This document shows, in pieces, positions 39,280 through 47,301 of a DNA stretch of 64,000 nucleotides. The stretch is from contig NZ_AP019791.1 in assembly GCF_007164525.1 (NCBI RefSeq), positions 1,227,501 through 1,291,500 of the forward strand. The letters run 5' to 3'. The stretch's first letter is position 1, and the number at the start of each line of letters is the position of its first letter. The position numbers and the translations under genes were made by a program. The notes under the pieces are model-generated. The model was not told where the DNA came from. It ran no database searches and saw nothing but the letters and a program-made list of their open reading frames with translations. The DNA is from Rubrobacter xylanophilus. GTDB lineage: Bacteria > Actinomycetota > Rubrobacteria > Rubrobacterales > Rubrobacteraceae.

Positions 39280-39698
39280 CGGAGCCGCACCACCAAGATG
39301 ATGTTGGTAGACATGCGCTCGATGCTTATGGCTGCGCTCACCTTTCCCGCTCCTTCTTTTCCCCGTCGATGGTTTTCCCGGTGTGCCCAGGCTCATTCGG
39401 CAGTTCCGGCCGCTGAGATTAGTAGGCGGTCTTGGGCATCTCCGCCGTGGGCTTAACTCGCCTGACTTCAATAGCTTGCTCCCATCCAAATCCTCTCTTG
39501 ACTCCTGGCCGTGAGCATAGACTTTGCCCTACGGACAAGGTCAAGGCAGAGGGCTCTTATCCTGGGCCTGAGGACGTGCCACCCCGAAGCTGCGAGGGCG
39601 GTGTGCAGAATGTGCTCTTGCGGGTTTCGCTTCTTTCGGTATCGATCGGGCACTGGTTGCTTTGTTCGTCACCGGGGTTCAGTCAGCTCTCACCGTCG
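39280..39698. other. Non-coding gap with a MerR-type promoter
   Basis: 419 bases between the SDR and MDR genes. A 61-codon minus-strand frame (39468-39653) shows no domain. The only clear signal is the MerR-like operator at 39514-39544. A 227-base untranslated leader would result, which may hide further control; I see no strong hairpin. Confidence 0.5.
39514..39544 (-). promoter_or_regulatory. Second MerR-type operator-promoter
   Basis: Minus strand TTGACC (39544-39539), 19-bp spacer, TATGCT (39519-39514). The 31-bp site shares about 21 bases, including the first nine, with the operator of the merR gene at 36361-36391. It would drive the SDR and ABC genes. Confidence 0.55.
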
Positions 39699-40799
39699 TC
39701 ACTCCTCAGCTACTATCGCTCGTCGGCCAACCCTCACTTCATTGGTCCCTTTGAGGTTCGTAGATGTTTGCTGCCTTCTCGCAGGGTGTTGCGTAAGGGA
39801 TCGTCTTTCTCCCTCTGCAAGCCGGTCGGTAGCCAACACCACTTTGCCGGTGATTCGGCGCGCAGCCTGGGTCTTCAAGGCATCTGCCGCCTGCTCCAAT
39901 GGGAAGGTGTGGGAGGGGCGAGGATCAACTACTCCCTCGGAATACCACCCGAGTGCCTCGGCAATAGAGGCCCGTACCTTCTCGGGATCTCTCATGAGAT
40001 AGCCGCCCCAATCCGTGCCGAGGACTGTGCAACTTCTCAGCAGGATCCGCCAAGCCGGTGCCTCGGGTATTCGGCCGCCGGCGAAGCCGATGGTGAGAAT
40101 CCTGCCCTCCCATGTCACGCAGCGCAAGGACTCGTCGAAGGCGTCGCCGCCAACCGGATCAATGACTACGTCGGCACCTCGTCCGTCGGTAATTTCGAGG
40201 ACCCTGTCTCGGATGTTATCCCGCCCATAGTAGATCGTGTGGTCGGCCCCGCGCTCGGCGGCTACCTCTAGGTGCGCGGGACTACCCGCTGTGGCGATCA
40301 CGGTGGCTCCCAACCTCTTGCCGATTTCCACGGCTGCGCGACCGACGTTGCCAGCGGCCCCATGGACCACAAGGACCTCTCCAGGCTCTAGACGTGCCCT
40401 ATACACAAGGGCGAGGTGGGCGGTGCCGTACGCGACGGGGAAAGCGGCAGCGGTCGTAAAATCCATCCCTTCTGGGATCGGAAGGACATGGGTCGAGGGA
40501 ACAACCACCTCCTCGGCGTAGCCGCCGTGCTCCAGTGCTGCCATAACCCGGTCGCCGGGTTTCAGTTCGTCTACGTCCTCGCCGATCCTCGTGGCCACGC
40601 CGGAGACCTCGAAGCCCGGGCTGAAAGGGAATGGGGGCTTAAGCTGATAGCGCCCCGCAATCATGAGATTGTCGGCGAAGTTCACGCCAGAAGCGTGTAC
40701 CGAGATTCGTACGTCTCGGGCGCCGCCGGACATCGAATCCACCTTTTCGAAGGAAAGATTCGAGGGATCCCCCCACCGTCTGCAAAGCATCGCCCTCAT
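39699..40799 (-). CDS. MDR-superfamily NADPH:quinone oxidoreductase / enoyl-reductase-like
   Basis: 366 residues. Zinc-free medium-chain reductase: SGVNFADNLMIAGRYQLKPPFPFSPGFEVSG, cofactor loop VHGAAGNVGRAAVEIGKRLGA, VVIDPVGGDAFD. This family includes quinone reductases and the enoylreductase domains of polyketide synthases. A 40-residue non-conserved tail follows ITGKVVLAT. Start at MRAMLCRRWGDPSNLSF; AGGAGG lies 11 bases upstream. Probably the last gene of the second RiPP operon, where it could saturate an acyl chain. Confidence 0.85.
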   Translation of the reverse strand: MRAMLCRRWGDPSNLSFEKVDSMSGGARDVRISVHASGVNFADNLMIAGRYQLKPPFPFSPGFEVSGVATRIGEDVDELKPGDRVMAALEHGGYAEEVVVPSTHVLPIPEGMDFTTAAAFPVAYGTAHLALVYRARLEPGEVLVVHGAAGNVGRAAVEIGKRLGATVIATAGSPAHLEVAAERGADHTIYYGRDNIRDRVLEITDGRGADVVIDPVGGDAFDESLRCVTWEGRILTIGFAGGRIPEAPAWRILLRSCTVLGTDWGGYLMRDPEKVRASIAEALGWYSEGVVDPRPSHTFPLEQAADALKTQAARRITGKVVLATDRLAEGERRSLTQHPARRQQTSTNLKGTNEVRVGRRAIVAEE

Positions 40800-40884
40800 C
40801 TTGCCATCGTCCTCCTGTTGCTCCCTACCGGGAATCGTTGCTTGCATGTTTTGACGAACCTGCACAAAGCAGCATTGGATATGT

Positions 40885-41721
40885 TTACGAAAGTACCCGG
40901 CAGGCAACGAGTCGCATCGGCCAATTCTGGGTACCCGCCGCGGAAGCTGTCTCATCGTCCATGTAAATGTCTTCACTGTCCATGATCTCGAAACCTAACC
41001 CTGTCAGTTCGGCACCTAGCTCGTTTGCGTCGAGCACAGTGCAAGCGGTGTTTGATAGAAAGCGCCTGGTCTGACCTAATGAGGAGACGAGCTCCGTATA
41101 CAGATTAGTCACCTGGTAGTTCTCGTCCGGGTTCCGACGACACCCTAGCAGCATGAAACCGCGCATTCCTGGTGCCCCGGTGGGAATGATGAAGTGGCTC
41201 TCGCTTGGTCGCTCGCCTGGGATGGTCGGAAGGTAATCGAAGAGCAGAACTCCCCCAGGATGAAGGTGTCGCCGCGCGGTCGCAAGAACGAGCCTGCGCT
41301 CCTCCGTCGCCAACAGCAACGGGATGGTCAGCCCACCGATAACTGTGTAGTCGAAGGTACGTTCTAGATCTAGGGTTCTCGCATCACCTTCGATGAGGGT
41401 GATGTTAGGGTCGATTTTCGGGTGGATAGATCTAATTTTGCTCCGCCCTCTGTGCAGCATGTCCTTCGACAGATCAACTCCGGTAACGCCATGGCCTGCG
41501 CAGGCGAACGGAATCGCCGTGCGCCCGCTCCCGCACCCCAAGTCGAGAACTTCCTGGCGCCCTTCCCTCATATGTTCCAGATACCATCCGATGTCGCCTT
41601 CGAACCGCTGAAAGGAATCGGCATAAAACGAGGCGTATACTCCTTCGAACGGTGGCAGTATCTCGGTCTTCGGTAGATCTAACTCTTTGATTTGCCGAAA
41701 GATCCCAAAAAACTGTTCCAC
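40885..41721 (-). CDS. SAM-dependent methyltransferase
   Basis: About 278 residues. Class I methyltransferase fold with the SAM loop VLDLGCGSGRTAIPFACAG, then VTGVDLSKDML, EGDARTLDL and a proline-rich acceptor strand LLFDYLPTIPG. GTG at 41721 chosen because GGGAG lies seven bases upstream; a TTG two codons earlier is also possible. Substrate unknown; a peptide N-terminus or the acyl product of the neighbouring ketosynthase are candidates. Confidence 0.82.
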   Translation of the reverse strand: MEQFFGIFRQIKELDLPKTEILPPFEGVYASFYADSFQRFEGDIGWYLEHMREGRQEVLDLGCGSGRTAIPFACAGHGVTGVDLSKDMLHRGRSKIRSIHPKIDPNITLIEGDARTLDLERTFDYTVIGGLTIPLLLATEERRLVLATARRHLHPGGVLLFDYLPTIPGERPSESHFIIPTGAPGMRGFMLLGCRRNPDENYQVTNLYTELVSSLGQTRRFLSNTACTVLDANELGAELTGLGFEIMDSEDIYMDDETASAAGTQNWPMRLVACRVLS

Positions 41722-41889
41722 TCCCAAACTCCCTGCTAGCTAACCTCGCCTGTGAGTTGCTTCGAAGGTTCGAACGACGACCGCTACTGCCCCACTACGC
41801 TCAATTGGACACCAAACTAACGAAGCACGCATAGGAAGGGTACCGCGTGTTGGTCCCAAGCTTCCTTCGCTGCGGTTCACGATCCAGAT

Positions 41890-42966
41890 CTAGAGTGCCG
41901 GATCAAAGAAATCCCCGGGCTCGCACCACCGCATCAATGTTGCCCCGTAGTTGAGGCCGGAGCCGAATGCAGCGGTTACGATAAGGCTGCCCGCTCTCAG
42001 ATAACCTTGCTCAGCGGCCTCCCAGACGGCCAGCGGCACCGAAGCGCTCGCCGTGTTCCCGAACTTCTCGCAATTGGTGAACGTTTTTTCGATAGGCTGG
42101 CCCAAAGCCTCCATTATCTTGTGCACAATCTTCTGGTTGGCTTGATGTGTGATAAAGAGGTCGATGTCGTCGAGTTCCATACCGTTTTCCTCTACGAGTT
42201 CCCGGATCTGTTGCGGAACTCGGGTTAGGGCAAACTCTCGCACCTCCCTCCCGGTCATCGTGAAGTACTGCTCGCGGCGAGCGAGGACCTCCGCGGACAC
42301 GGGCAGCTCTCTCCCACCCGCGGGCACGTAAGCCGAGTAGTAACCCGCAGGATGACTTCGGAGCGATGTAGAAACAATCCCGGTGCCAGAACGGCAGGAT
42401 CGTAGAAGATAGCAAGCAGCGCCGTCGCCCATGATCACGCAGGTTCGCCGATCTTCCCAGTCCACAATCTTCGAACTCACGTCCGCTAAAACTATCGCGA
42501 CGGTACGGTATCGCCCAGATTGCACGTACTGGGTGCCGACGTCGAGAGCAAAGACTCCACCTGGACACCCGCCACTGTGCACGTCGAATCCCGCGGCATC
42601 CTCTAACCCGGCTTTTCGCAGTATCGCAGAGGCGAGGGACGGAGTGAGATGGTCGGGCGTATAAGTCCCGCAAATGAGAAGATCGACGTCGCTCAAGCCG
42701 ATTCTCGCGCTCCGGCATGCTTCCTGCAACGCTTGCAGTCCGAGGTCCGAGGAGGTCTCATCGTCGGCCGCGATGTAGCGCGTGTGGATGCCCAAATGAT
42801 GCTTGATCCACCCATCGCTGGTGTCGACCAGCTGTGCCAACTCGTCGTTAGAGACGACCCGTCGCGGGACGTAGGCGCCCAACGCAAAAATTCCGACTCC
42901 CTGGCTTTTACCCAAGTCTCGGTTCTGATCGGCGTAAGCGGCTTCTGCCGTCGGGTTACGGTTCAT
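41890..42966 (-). CDS. Beta-ketoacyl-ACP synthase III (FabH-like)
   Basis: 358 residues with the full FabH triad: Cys134 (SGGCPGGVFAL), His274 (ITHQANQKI) and Asn304 (EKFGNTASAS). N-terminal motif SDGWIKHHLGIHTRYI matches the family. Starts carbon chains by condensing an acyl-CoA with malonyl-ACP, or catalyses C-O/C-N acyl transfer in specialised relatives. No fab operon or ACP gene is near, so it is a dedicated secondary-metabolism enzyme, most simply one that supplies or attaches an acyl group to the second RiPP. Confidence 0.9.
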   Translation of the reverse strand: MNRNPTAEAAYADQNRDLGKSQGVGIFALGAYVPRRVVSNDELAQLVDTSDGWIKHHLGIHTRYIAADDETSSDLGLQALQEACRSARIGLSDVDLLICGTYTPDHLTPSLASAILRKAGLEDAAGFDVHSGGCPGGVFALDVGTQYVQSGRYRTVAIVLADVSSKIVDWEDRRTCVIMGDGAACYLLRSCRSGTGIVSTSLRSHPAGYYSAYVPAGGRELPVSAEVLARREQYFTMTGREVREFALTRVPQQIRELVEENGMELDDIDLFITHQANQKIVHKIMEALGQPIEKTFTNCEKFGNTASASVPLAVWEAAEQGYLRAGSLIVTAAFGSGLNYGATLMRWCEPGDFFDPAL

Positions 42967-42986
42967 AGCTAGCCCTCCCGTCAGAG

Positions 42987-43424
42987 TCACACTGGTATGC
43001 AAATGTCGATGAGGTTCTCAAGCTCTCCGATCTGATATGACATCTTTAGGCGCTCCATAACCCCTGCGCGCTTGATGACGATTCCGTCCCGGAAGCCGTA
43101 GAAGGCGATTCCCCTGACGCGGTAGAAGCTTGGCTCTCGGTTTGCTAGCACCCAGGAGCCAGACATCTCGTACGTCCAGACGACGTAGTTACCTTCGGAA
43201 ATGGTGTCTAGGATACGTACTTCGTGATCCGGGGAGAGCTCAAATATGCGCCGAAGCCTGTCCTGTAAATCCTCCGGACTCGGGCCCTCATCTTCGTAAC
43301 GCATATCGTCGACATGTACCGAGTCGTCGGAGAAGTCGGCGAACGCCTCGACATCATGGTCGTTCCAAACCCGCTCGACGTACTTGGCCAGAACTTCTCT
43401 GACCGAGGTCTCGGCCTCACTCAT
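42987..43424 (-). CDS. SnoaL-like (NTF2-fold) protein, second of a pair
   Basis: 145 residues, pattern VREVLAKYVERVWNDHDVEAFADFSDDSVHVDD, then DHEVRILDTISEGNYVVWTYEMSGSW, typical of SnoaL/limonene-epoxide-hydrolase cone folds that bind small hydrophobic ligands or polyketides. The catalytic role is unknown. Overlaps the preceding SnoaL gene by four bases. Confidence 0.75.
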   Translation of the reverse strand: MSEAETSVREVLAKYVERVWNDHDVEAFADFSDDSVHVDDMRYEDEGPSPEDLQDRLRRIFELSPDHEVRILDTISEGNYVVWTYEMSGSWVLANREPSFYRVRGIAFYGFRDGIVIKRAGVMERLKMSYQIGELENLIDICIPV

Positions 43425-43873
43425 CGCAGCTGGTATCCCATCTGCATCAGAAGAGACGCCACATCGGAATGGTTTATCTCTTCCTTAATGAGAGAGCCCT
43501 CAAACTTGCTGATTGTGATACCGATGAGGACAACGTCTCGGAACTCCGGCCAGTTCATCGCCGCCTTCCGCGCAACCCCGACCATATCTTCCGCGCTGCG
43601 CAATTTACCGAGTATCCTCCATTGCCAAGCCACCCGGGAGTCCTCACTGATCGCCTGAACGACCTCGAGCCTCGCCTCCTCGAACATGCCCAGCAACTTC
43701 TCTATGTTTTGTCGCAACTGATCGATGCCGTTGAAGACCGGCTCATCGTACAGATTGAGCATCTTCGCCTCTGGATGGAAGAACTCTCCTATTGATTCGA
43801 ACCGTTGCTGGTTCCAGACCACGTCGACGTACTCGTTGATTAACTGGACCCTGGTTGTCTTGTTCTCAGACAT
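43421..43873 (-). CDS. SnoaL-like (NTF2-fold) protein, first of a pair
   Basis: 150 residues: INEYVDVVWNQQRFESIGEFFHPEAKM, then ARLEVVQAISEDSRVAWQWRILGKLR. Same fold family as the next gene but with low identity between them. Tandem pairs of this kind can form heteromers. Overlaps the stop of the GNAT gene by eight bases, so it is part of the operon. Confidence 0.75.
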   Translation of the reverse strand: MSENKTTRVQLINEYVDVVWNQQRFESIGEFFHPEAKMLNLYDEPVFNGIDQLRQNIEKLLGMFEEARLEVVQAISEDSRVAWQWRILGKLRSAEDMVGVARKAAMNWPEFRDVVLIGITISKFEGSLIKEEINHSDVASLLMQMGYQLR

Positions 43874-44456
43874 GTTCCTCTCTATCTAGCTTGAAGGGCA
43901 ACTCCCATTCGCTCTTAAGCACGGAGCCGAGGCGAGCGTCTTTGACCCCTGAAGCCATGGGGATGTGTTGGCGGAGGAACCCCTCCCACTTAAAACCCAA
44001 ACGTTCCGCCATGCGTAGCGAAGCCGTGTTATCCGTAGCTATGGGTCCCCACAACTTTTGGGCAGGTGTCTCAGAGAAGAGGACCTCGATCGCAAGCGCG
44101 AAAACCTCCGTCCCTACACCCTTAGCGCCATCAGGCCGACGACCGACCAAGATCTCTCCCTCCCACAGGTAATGGGGTGGGCCGTTCTTTGACAGGAAGT
44201 TTACGAATGCCACCTGCTCGCCGACCGCGTCGTCAGCTACGAGGGCTAGAAAGTAAAAAGGCCCTGGGTCTTCGTCCGAGGGGGTTAGCAAGGCGCGCAC
44301 GTCCATCTGCTCCGCTTCTTCTGGGTCTGCCCTAGCTATGTACTCTGGGCTTAACTCGGGATCGAATATCCAACCGCCTATCAAGTCTATGTCTCGCTCC
44401 TGGATGCGCCGGATGCCGAATCTCGGTCCTCGAAGTAGATAGCCTTCCTGTGTCAC
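43866..44456 (-). CDS. GNAT N-acyltransferase, RimJ/RimL type
   Basis: 196 residues. Substrate-side motif FGIRRIQERDIDLIGGWIFDP and the CoA-binding pattern GRRPDGAKGVGTEVFALAI followed by DNTASLRMAERLGFKWEGFLR identify RimJ/RimL-type acetyltransferases. Starts at GTG just after the LanD stop; GAAAGGG upstream. Likely acylates an amine of the peptide. A GNAT that joins a polyketide acyl chain to a RiPP is known from goadvionin, which makes its position beside a ketosynthase notable. Confidence 0.8.
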   Translation of the reverse strand: MTQEGYLLRGPRFGIRRIQERDIDLIGGWIFDPELSPEYIARADPEEAEQMDVRALLTPSDEDPGPFYFLALVADDAVGEQVAFVNFLSKNGPPHYLWEGEILVGRRPDGAKGVGTEVFALAIEVLFSETPAQKLWGPIATDNTASLRMAERLGFKWEGFLRQHIPMASGVKDARLGSVLKSEWELPFKLDREEHV

Positions 44457-44460
44457 GGTG

Positions 44461-45069
44461 TCACCCTTTCTCTTTTGCTCGCTTAACACGGTCGGTTGAG
44501 GAATTAGGGGAAACAGCACCTAATCGCCACAACGTTTGCAGCAATTTCGCGAAAGGGACTGGTGATCCTTCCTCTAATCGCCCCGTCGTGACGCTCATCC
44601 CGCTCACCGTATCGAGTACATGATGGCCGTGTTCGCGTAGCCTGTGGATCATCCACTTGCTCTGGGCCTTGTTGAGCGAAGCCCCACCCGCAGAAGGCGC
44701 TACCACGACCGGAGCCTCGGTTGTTGCCACAACGGCCGTAGGAATGTCGTCACTCAATCCATGGGCTATCCTCGCGCAGAAATCCAGGCTAGCCGGAAAG
44801 ACGATTACGACTTCGGACCATTCTGCGAGAAGGAGGTGTTCAGCGCCGGCTGATTGATCCTCCTGCCAGCCGGGGCCGGAGACCGGATTGCCGGAGATGG
44901 CGCTTAGCGCAGTCGGGGTTACGAACTTCTTTGCGCCCGCCGTGATAGCGAGTCGGATCTCGCAATCGTAGCTTTGCTTCAGTAAAGCGATCCAGCTAGG
45001 CAGGAACGCTGTACCAAGTGCACCCGTAGCCAAGAACAACAGTCGCCGGAAGCCAAGATCCTCAGACAC
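44461..45069 (-). CDS. Second LanD-like flavoprotein cysteine decarboxylase
   Basis: 202 residues, HFCD family but only distantly like the LanD at 28218. Active-site His78 (GAEHLLLAEW), PASLDF at 92-97, and PSAGGASLNKAQSKW for the substrate clamp. Predicted to decarboxylate the C-terminal Cys53 of the precursor at 47023 to form an AviCys/AviMeCys ring. Overlaps the HopA1-like gene by eight bases, so it is in the same operon. Confidence 0.85.
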   Translation of the reverse strand: MSEDLGFRRLLFLATGALGTAFLPSWIALLKQSYDCEIRLAITAGAKKFVTPTALSAISGNPVSGPGWQEDQSAGAEHLLLAEWSEVVIVFPASLDFCARIAHGLSDDIPTAVVATTEAPVVVAPSAGGASLNKAQSKWMIHRLREHGHHVLDTVSGMSVTTGRLEEGSPVPFAKLLQTLWRLGAVSPNSSTDRVKRAKEKG

Positions 45070-45982
45070 GGCGCGCTTCTACCTCCAGGGATTCTGGACG
45101 TCCGTCCAGCCTCACCCTCTGGCGTTCGAGCAGGGCCTGAAGGTGGCGCCATGCGGTAGCTTTGGTGCATGGTCCCGGAACCTCTTCGCGTATGGCCATC
45201 CATATCTCTTCCGCGCAGGTCAGCCCATGGCTAGCTAGTGGGCGATCGGCCGGGGCAAGCGCGACGGCAACCCCTCGGCTCTCCGGTAGCGCAAATCCGG
45301 GAGTAAGTTCGTCTCTGACGTCATGAGGAAGCACCTGGTCGACCAGACTCGCCACTTCGGGCACCGAGGATCTAGGAACGTAGACGACGCAACAGTCCGG
45401 TCTGCGCGCAGCGTCCCTGTTGTTAACTACCTTTGCTTGGTATAGGACCCCCGAGCCACGAAGTGCGGCCATGAGGGTATGCCAACCATCTTCTAGCCCG
45501 TCGGGAGATAGACTGATGTAGACGCGCCCATCCAGAGGGACGGAGTTGGGTGGGGCGCCGTCCAGTACAACCCACCCAGGAAGTGCTCGGCGTCGCAAGG
45601 CGGTAAGCGCAACCTCATACTCACCCTCGCTACTGCTGCGCTTACCGGAAACGGGACGACAGCAACTCTCCGGTGCCGAGATGAGCATCCCATCGTTTCG
45701 TTGCAGCACCGCACGCCCGCCCTTGCGTCCAACCAACCTCCATCGGGATCGCCAGCGTCGCCAAGCAAGGTACGGGCGGCACAACTCATCGACAAGGGCT
45801 TCGTCTTCGCGGGCGGCAAGCTCGTCTTCGGCAACCGTACCGTGCAGGTGAATTGCACGGTACAACCCTAGTACTTTGGCAGCGTCATCGGCGTCTCGTG
45901 TCCGGGCTTCCTCAGGGACACACCGCAGCAAGACTTCGTCGTAGTATGAATACAAGGCACGCTGCAAATCCACGCTGCTCAC
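45062..45982 (-). CDS. HopA1-like protein (class V lanthipeptide / thioamitide dehydration partner)
   Basis: 306 residues. Contains the HopA1 effector-family pattern: an N-terminal helical part (LYSYYDEVLLRCVPEEARTRD), then VYISLSPDGLEDGWHTLMAALRGSGVLYQAKVVNN, DCCVVYVPRSSV and a C-terminal HGLTCAEEIWMAI. Homologues are LxmY in lexapeptide and TvaD in thioviridamide clusters, where they work with a kinase homologue and a LanD. Start GTG at 45982 overlaps the APH-like stop as GTGA. Family assignment is from pattern memory. Confidence 0.75.
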   Translation of the reverse strand: MSSVDLQRALYSYYDEVLLRCVPEEARTRDADDAAKVLGLYRAIHLHGTVAEDELAAREDEALVDELCRPYLAWRRWRSRWRLVGRKGGRAVLQRNDGMLISAPESCCRPVSGKRSSSEGEYEVALTALRRRALPGWVVLDGAPPNSVPLDGRVYISLSPDGLEDGWHTLMAALRGSGVLYQAKVVNNRDAARRPDCCVVYVPRSSVPEVASLVDQVLPHDVRDELTPGFALPESRGVAVALAPADRPLASHGLTCAEEIWMAIREEVPGPCTKATAWRHLQALLERQRVRLDGRPESLEVEARRV

Positions 45983-46947
45983 AATCCCTTCGAACTCACC
46001 GTCAGCCAGCGGTCGAGGAGCTCCGGATGCCACAGCAATCTACTTGAGGTTTTGACGAGAAGCCTTGGTATACGGTCGAACGCCCCGGTCGACTCAACGT
46101 GGACAAAGGCTCTACACAGCAAGCTCAAGCCAGATCCTCGTGCGATGAGGCGCGCATCGGGACAATGCCCCGTGATGTGCCCGTAGTGGTGCAGCAATGC
46201 CTTGGCTGCTTGAAGGGCAGCCCGGCCGTGCTCACCGATCACACTCCACGGGATTTTTTTCCTGCCATATGATGGAGCAGCCACCGTCTGGTAAAGGAGA
46301 CCTCCAAGGAGGCTAGAAAAGTCGGCTTCGGGACGAGCTAGCCCAGCGTTTTCCCAGTCGATGAGGCGCACGAAGTTGCGATTAGGCTCGACGAGTACGT
46401 TGTCAGGCTTGGCGTCCCCATGTACAAAGGCATCACCCGCAGCCAACTCCTCGGCGGTCCGCCTTAACTCTTCCGCTATTCCGAGGCTGTGCACATGGGC
46501 AAGCAACTCCTCCAACCCGGTGCTCAGTAAGTGCCACCGTTCAGCCTCGACAGGCCATGTGGGGAAGACCTCTAGACGGGCTGGCTCGAGATCGTAGTCC
46601 GGCTCGGCAGTGTGAATCGCTGCGAAAATTTCGGCCAACGGGCTCATTACGGTTGCGAGCGCTTGCCAGTCGAGCGCACGATCAAAGAGTGCGAGCCAGT
46701 CGGTGCGGTCTGGCAGCAAGAGCGCTTCCATACTGCTAACAACAGGCTGGTCCGCTACCGGCATTCCCGTTCGAGTTCGCAGTTCGGAGGCGAGTCCTTG
46801 CAGTAGGTTCTCAGTGGCTATGTCGCGGCGCTGCATGTCGAAAACGTTGGTACGAGGCTCAGGCCGCCTCTTCTCGATCAAAGCAGCTCCGCCCCTCGTC
46901 ACCCGACGCAGGAAGGAATGACCGGTGATGGTAGTTTGACGAGACAT
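45979..46947 (-). CDS. APH/kinase-fold protein (LxmK/TvaC-like)
   Basis: 322 residues. Kinase-fold signature FVHGDAKPDNVLV (His176, Asp178, Asn183) and IDWENAG (Asp197). The N-lobe is short and lacks a clear Gly-rich loop. In class V lanthipeptides and thioamitides such a protein is thought to phosphorylate Ser/Thr before elimination. Directly follows the hairpin behind the precursor gene. A plain aminoglycoside resistance kinase is less likely because of the HopA1 and LanD partners. Confidence 0.78.
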   Translation of the reverse strand: MSRQTTITGHSFLRRVTRGGAALIEKRRPEPRTNVFDMQRRDIATENLLQGLASELRTRTGMPVADQPVVSSMEALLLPDRTDWLALFDRALDWQALATVMSPLAEIFAAIHTAEPDYDLEPARLEVFPTWPVEAERWHLLSTGLEELLAHVHSLGIAEELRRTAEELAAGDAFVHGDAKPDNVLVEPNRNFVRLIDWENAGLARPEADFSSLLGGLLYQTVAAPSYGRKKIPWSVIGEHGRAALQAAKALLHHYGHITGHCPDARLIARGSGLSLLCRAFVHVESTGAFDRIPRLLVKTSSRLLWHPELLDRWLTVSSKGL

Positions 46948-46972
46948 GACCCCTTGCTGGTTCGTGTAGCTC

Positions 46973-47017
46973 GTGGATGAGGCGTGGCCGAACGTTGCCC
47001 GGCCACGCCTCGTCCAC
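46973..47017 (-). terminator. Hairpin between second precursor and its modification genes
   Basis: 18-bp stem with one wobble pair (arms 46973-46990 and 47000-47017) and a 9-base loop, starting a few bases after the precursor stop. No T-run, so partial termination or RNA protection is likely, as at 33582-33615. Confidence 0.65.
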
Positions 47018-47022
47018 CTAAA

Positions 47023-47184
47023 TCAGCACTTGACGATGAGCGTGCCGATCGTGCCCTTCATCATCGGGCCGGACTGATCCAGAAGCCATACCGGCGCCTC
47101 CTCGCCGTTCAGCTCCTCCTGCTCGTCAAGCTCCTCGCGCTCCGCGAGCTCGCCGAAGAGAGCATCCAGACTCTCGATAACCAC
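47023..47184 (-). CDS. Precursor peptide of a second, AviMeCys-type RiPP
   Basis: 53 residues beginning at GTG with AGGAGG six bases upstream. Strongly acidic leader (MVIESLDALFGELAEREELD, then EQEELNGEEAPVWLLDQ) and a C-terminal region SGPMMKGTIGTLIVKC. The last six residues, Thr-Leu-Ile-Val-Lys-Cys, have the same spacing as the AviMeCys ring segment of thioamitides (for example Thr-Val-Ala-Phe-His-Cys in thioalbamide). Ser38, Thr45 and Thr48 can be dehydrated. A hairpin follows and then the kinase, HopA1 and LanD genes. The leader cleavage site is not known. Confidence 0.8.
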   Translation of the reverse strand: MVIESLDALFGELAEREELDEQEELNGEEAPVWLLDQSGPMMKGTIGTLIVKC

Positions 47185-47301
47185 GATGTCCCTCCTTTCC
47201 TCTTGTTCGCCGACAACGTGTCCCGCACCATACCGTCAATCGTCGACATGCGCGTCACTCCTTTGGAGTGATTCTCATCACCCTACCGGGGTAATGGCGC
47301 T

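Noticed and set aside
41890-47184. Thioamitide (thioviridamide-like) assignment for the second RiPP
   Set aside because: No YcaO or TfuA gene in the window, so thioamide bonds cannot be predicted; only the AviMeCys part of the comparison is kept.
47109-47249. 46-codon frame overlapping the second precursor, with AAAGGAG before its ATG
   Set aside because: Its C-terminal half is the precursor read in another frame and is Ser/Arg-rich. The in-frame GTG at 47184 has a better ribosome site and gives an acidic leader plus a Cys-ended core. The upstream ATG may act only in translational coupling.
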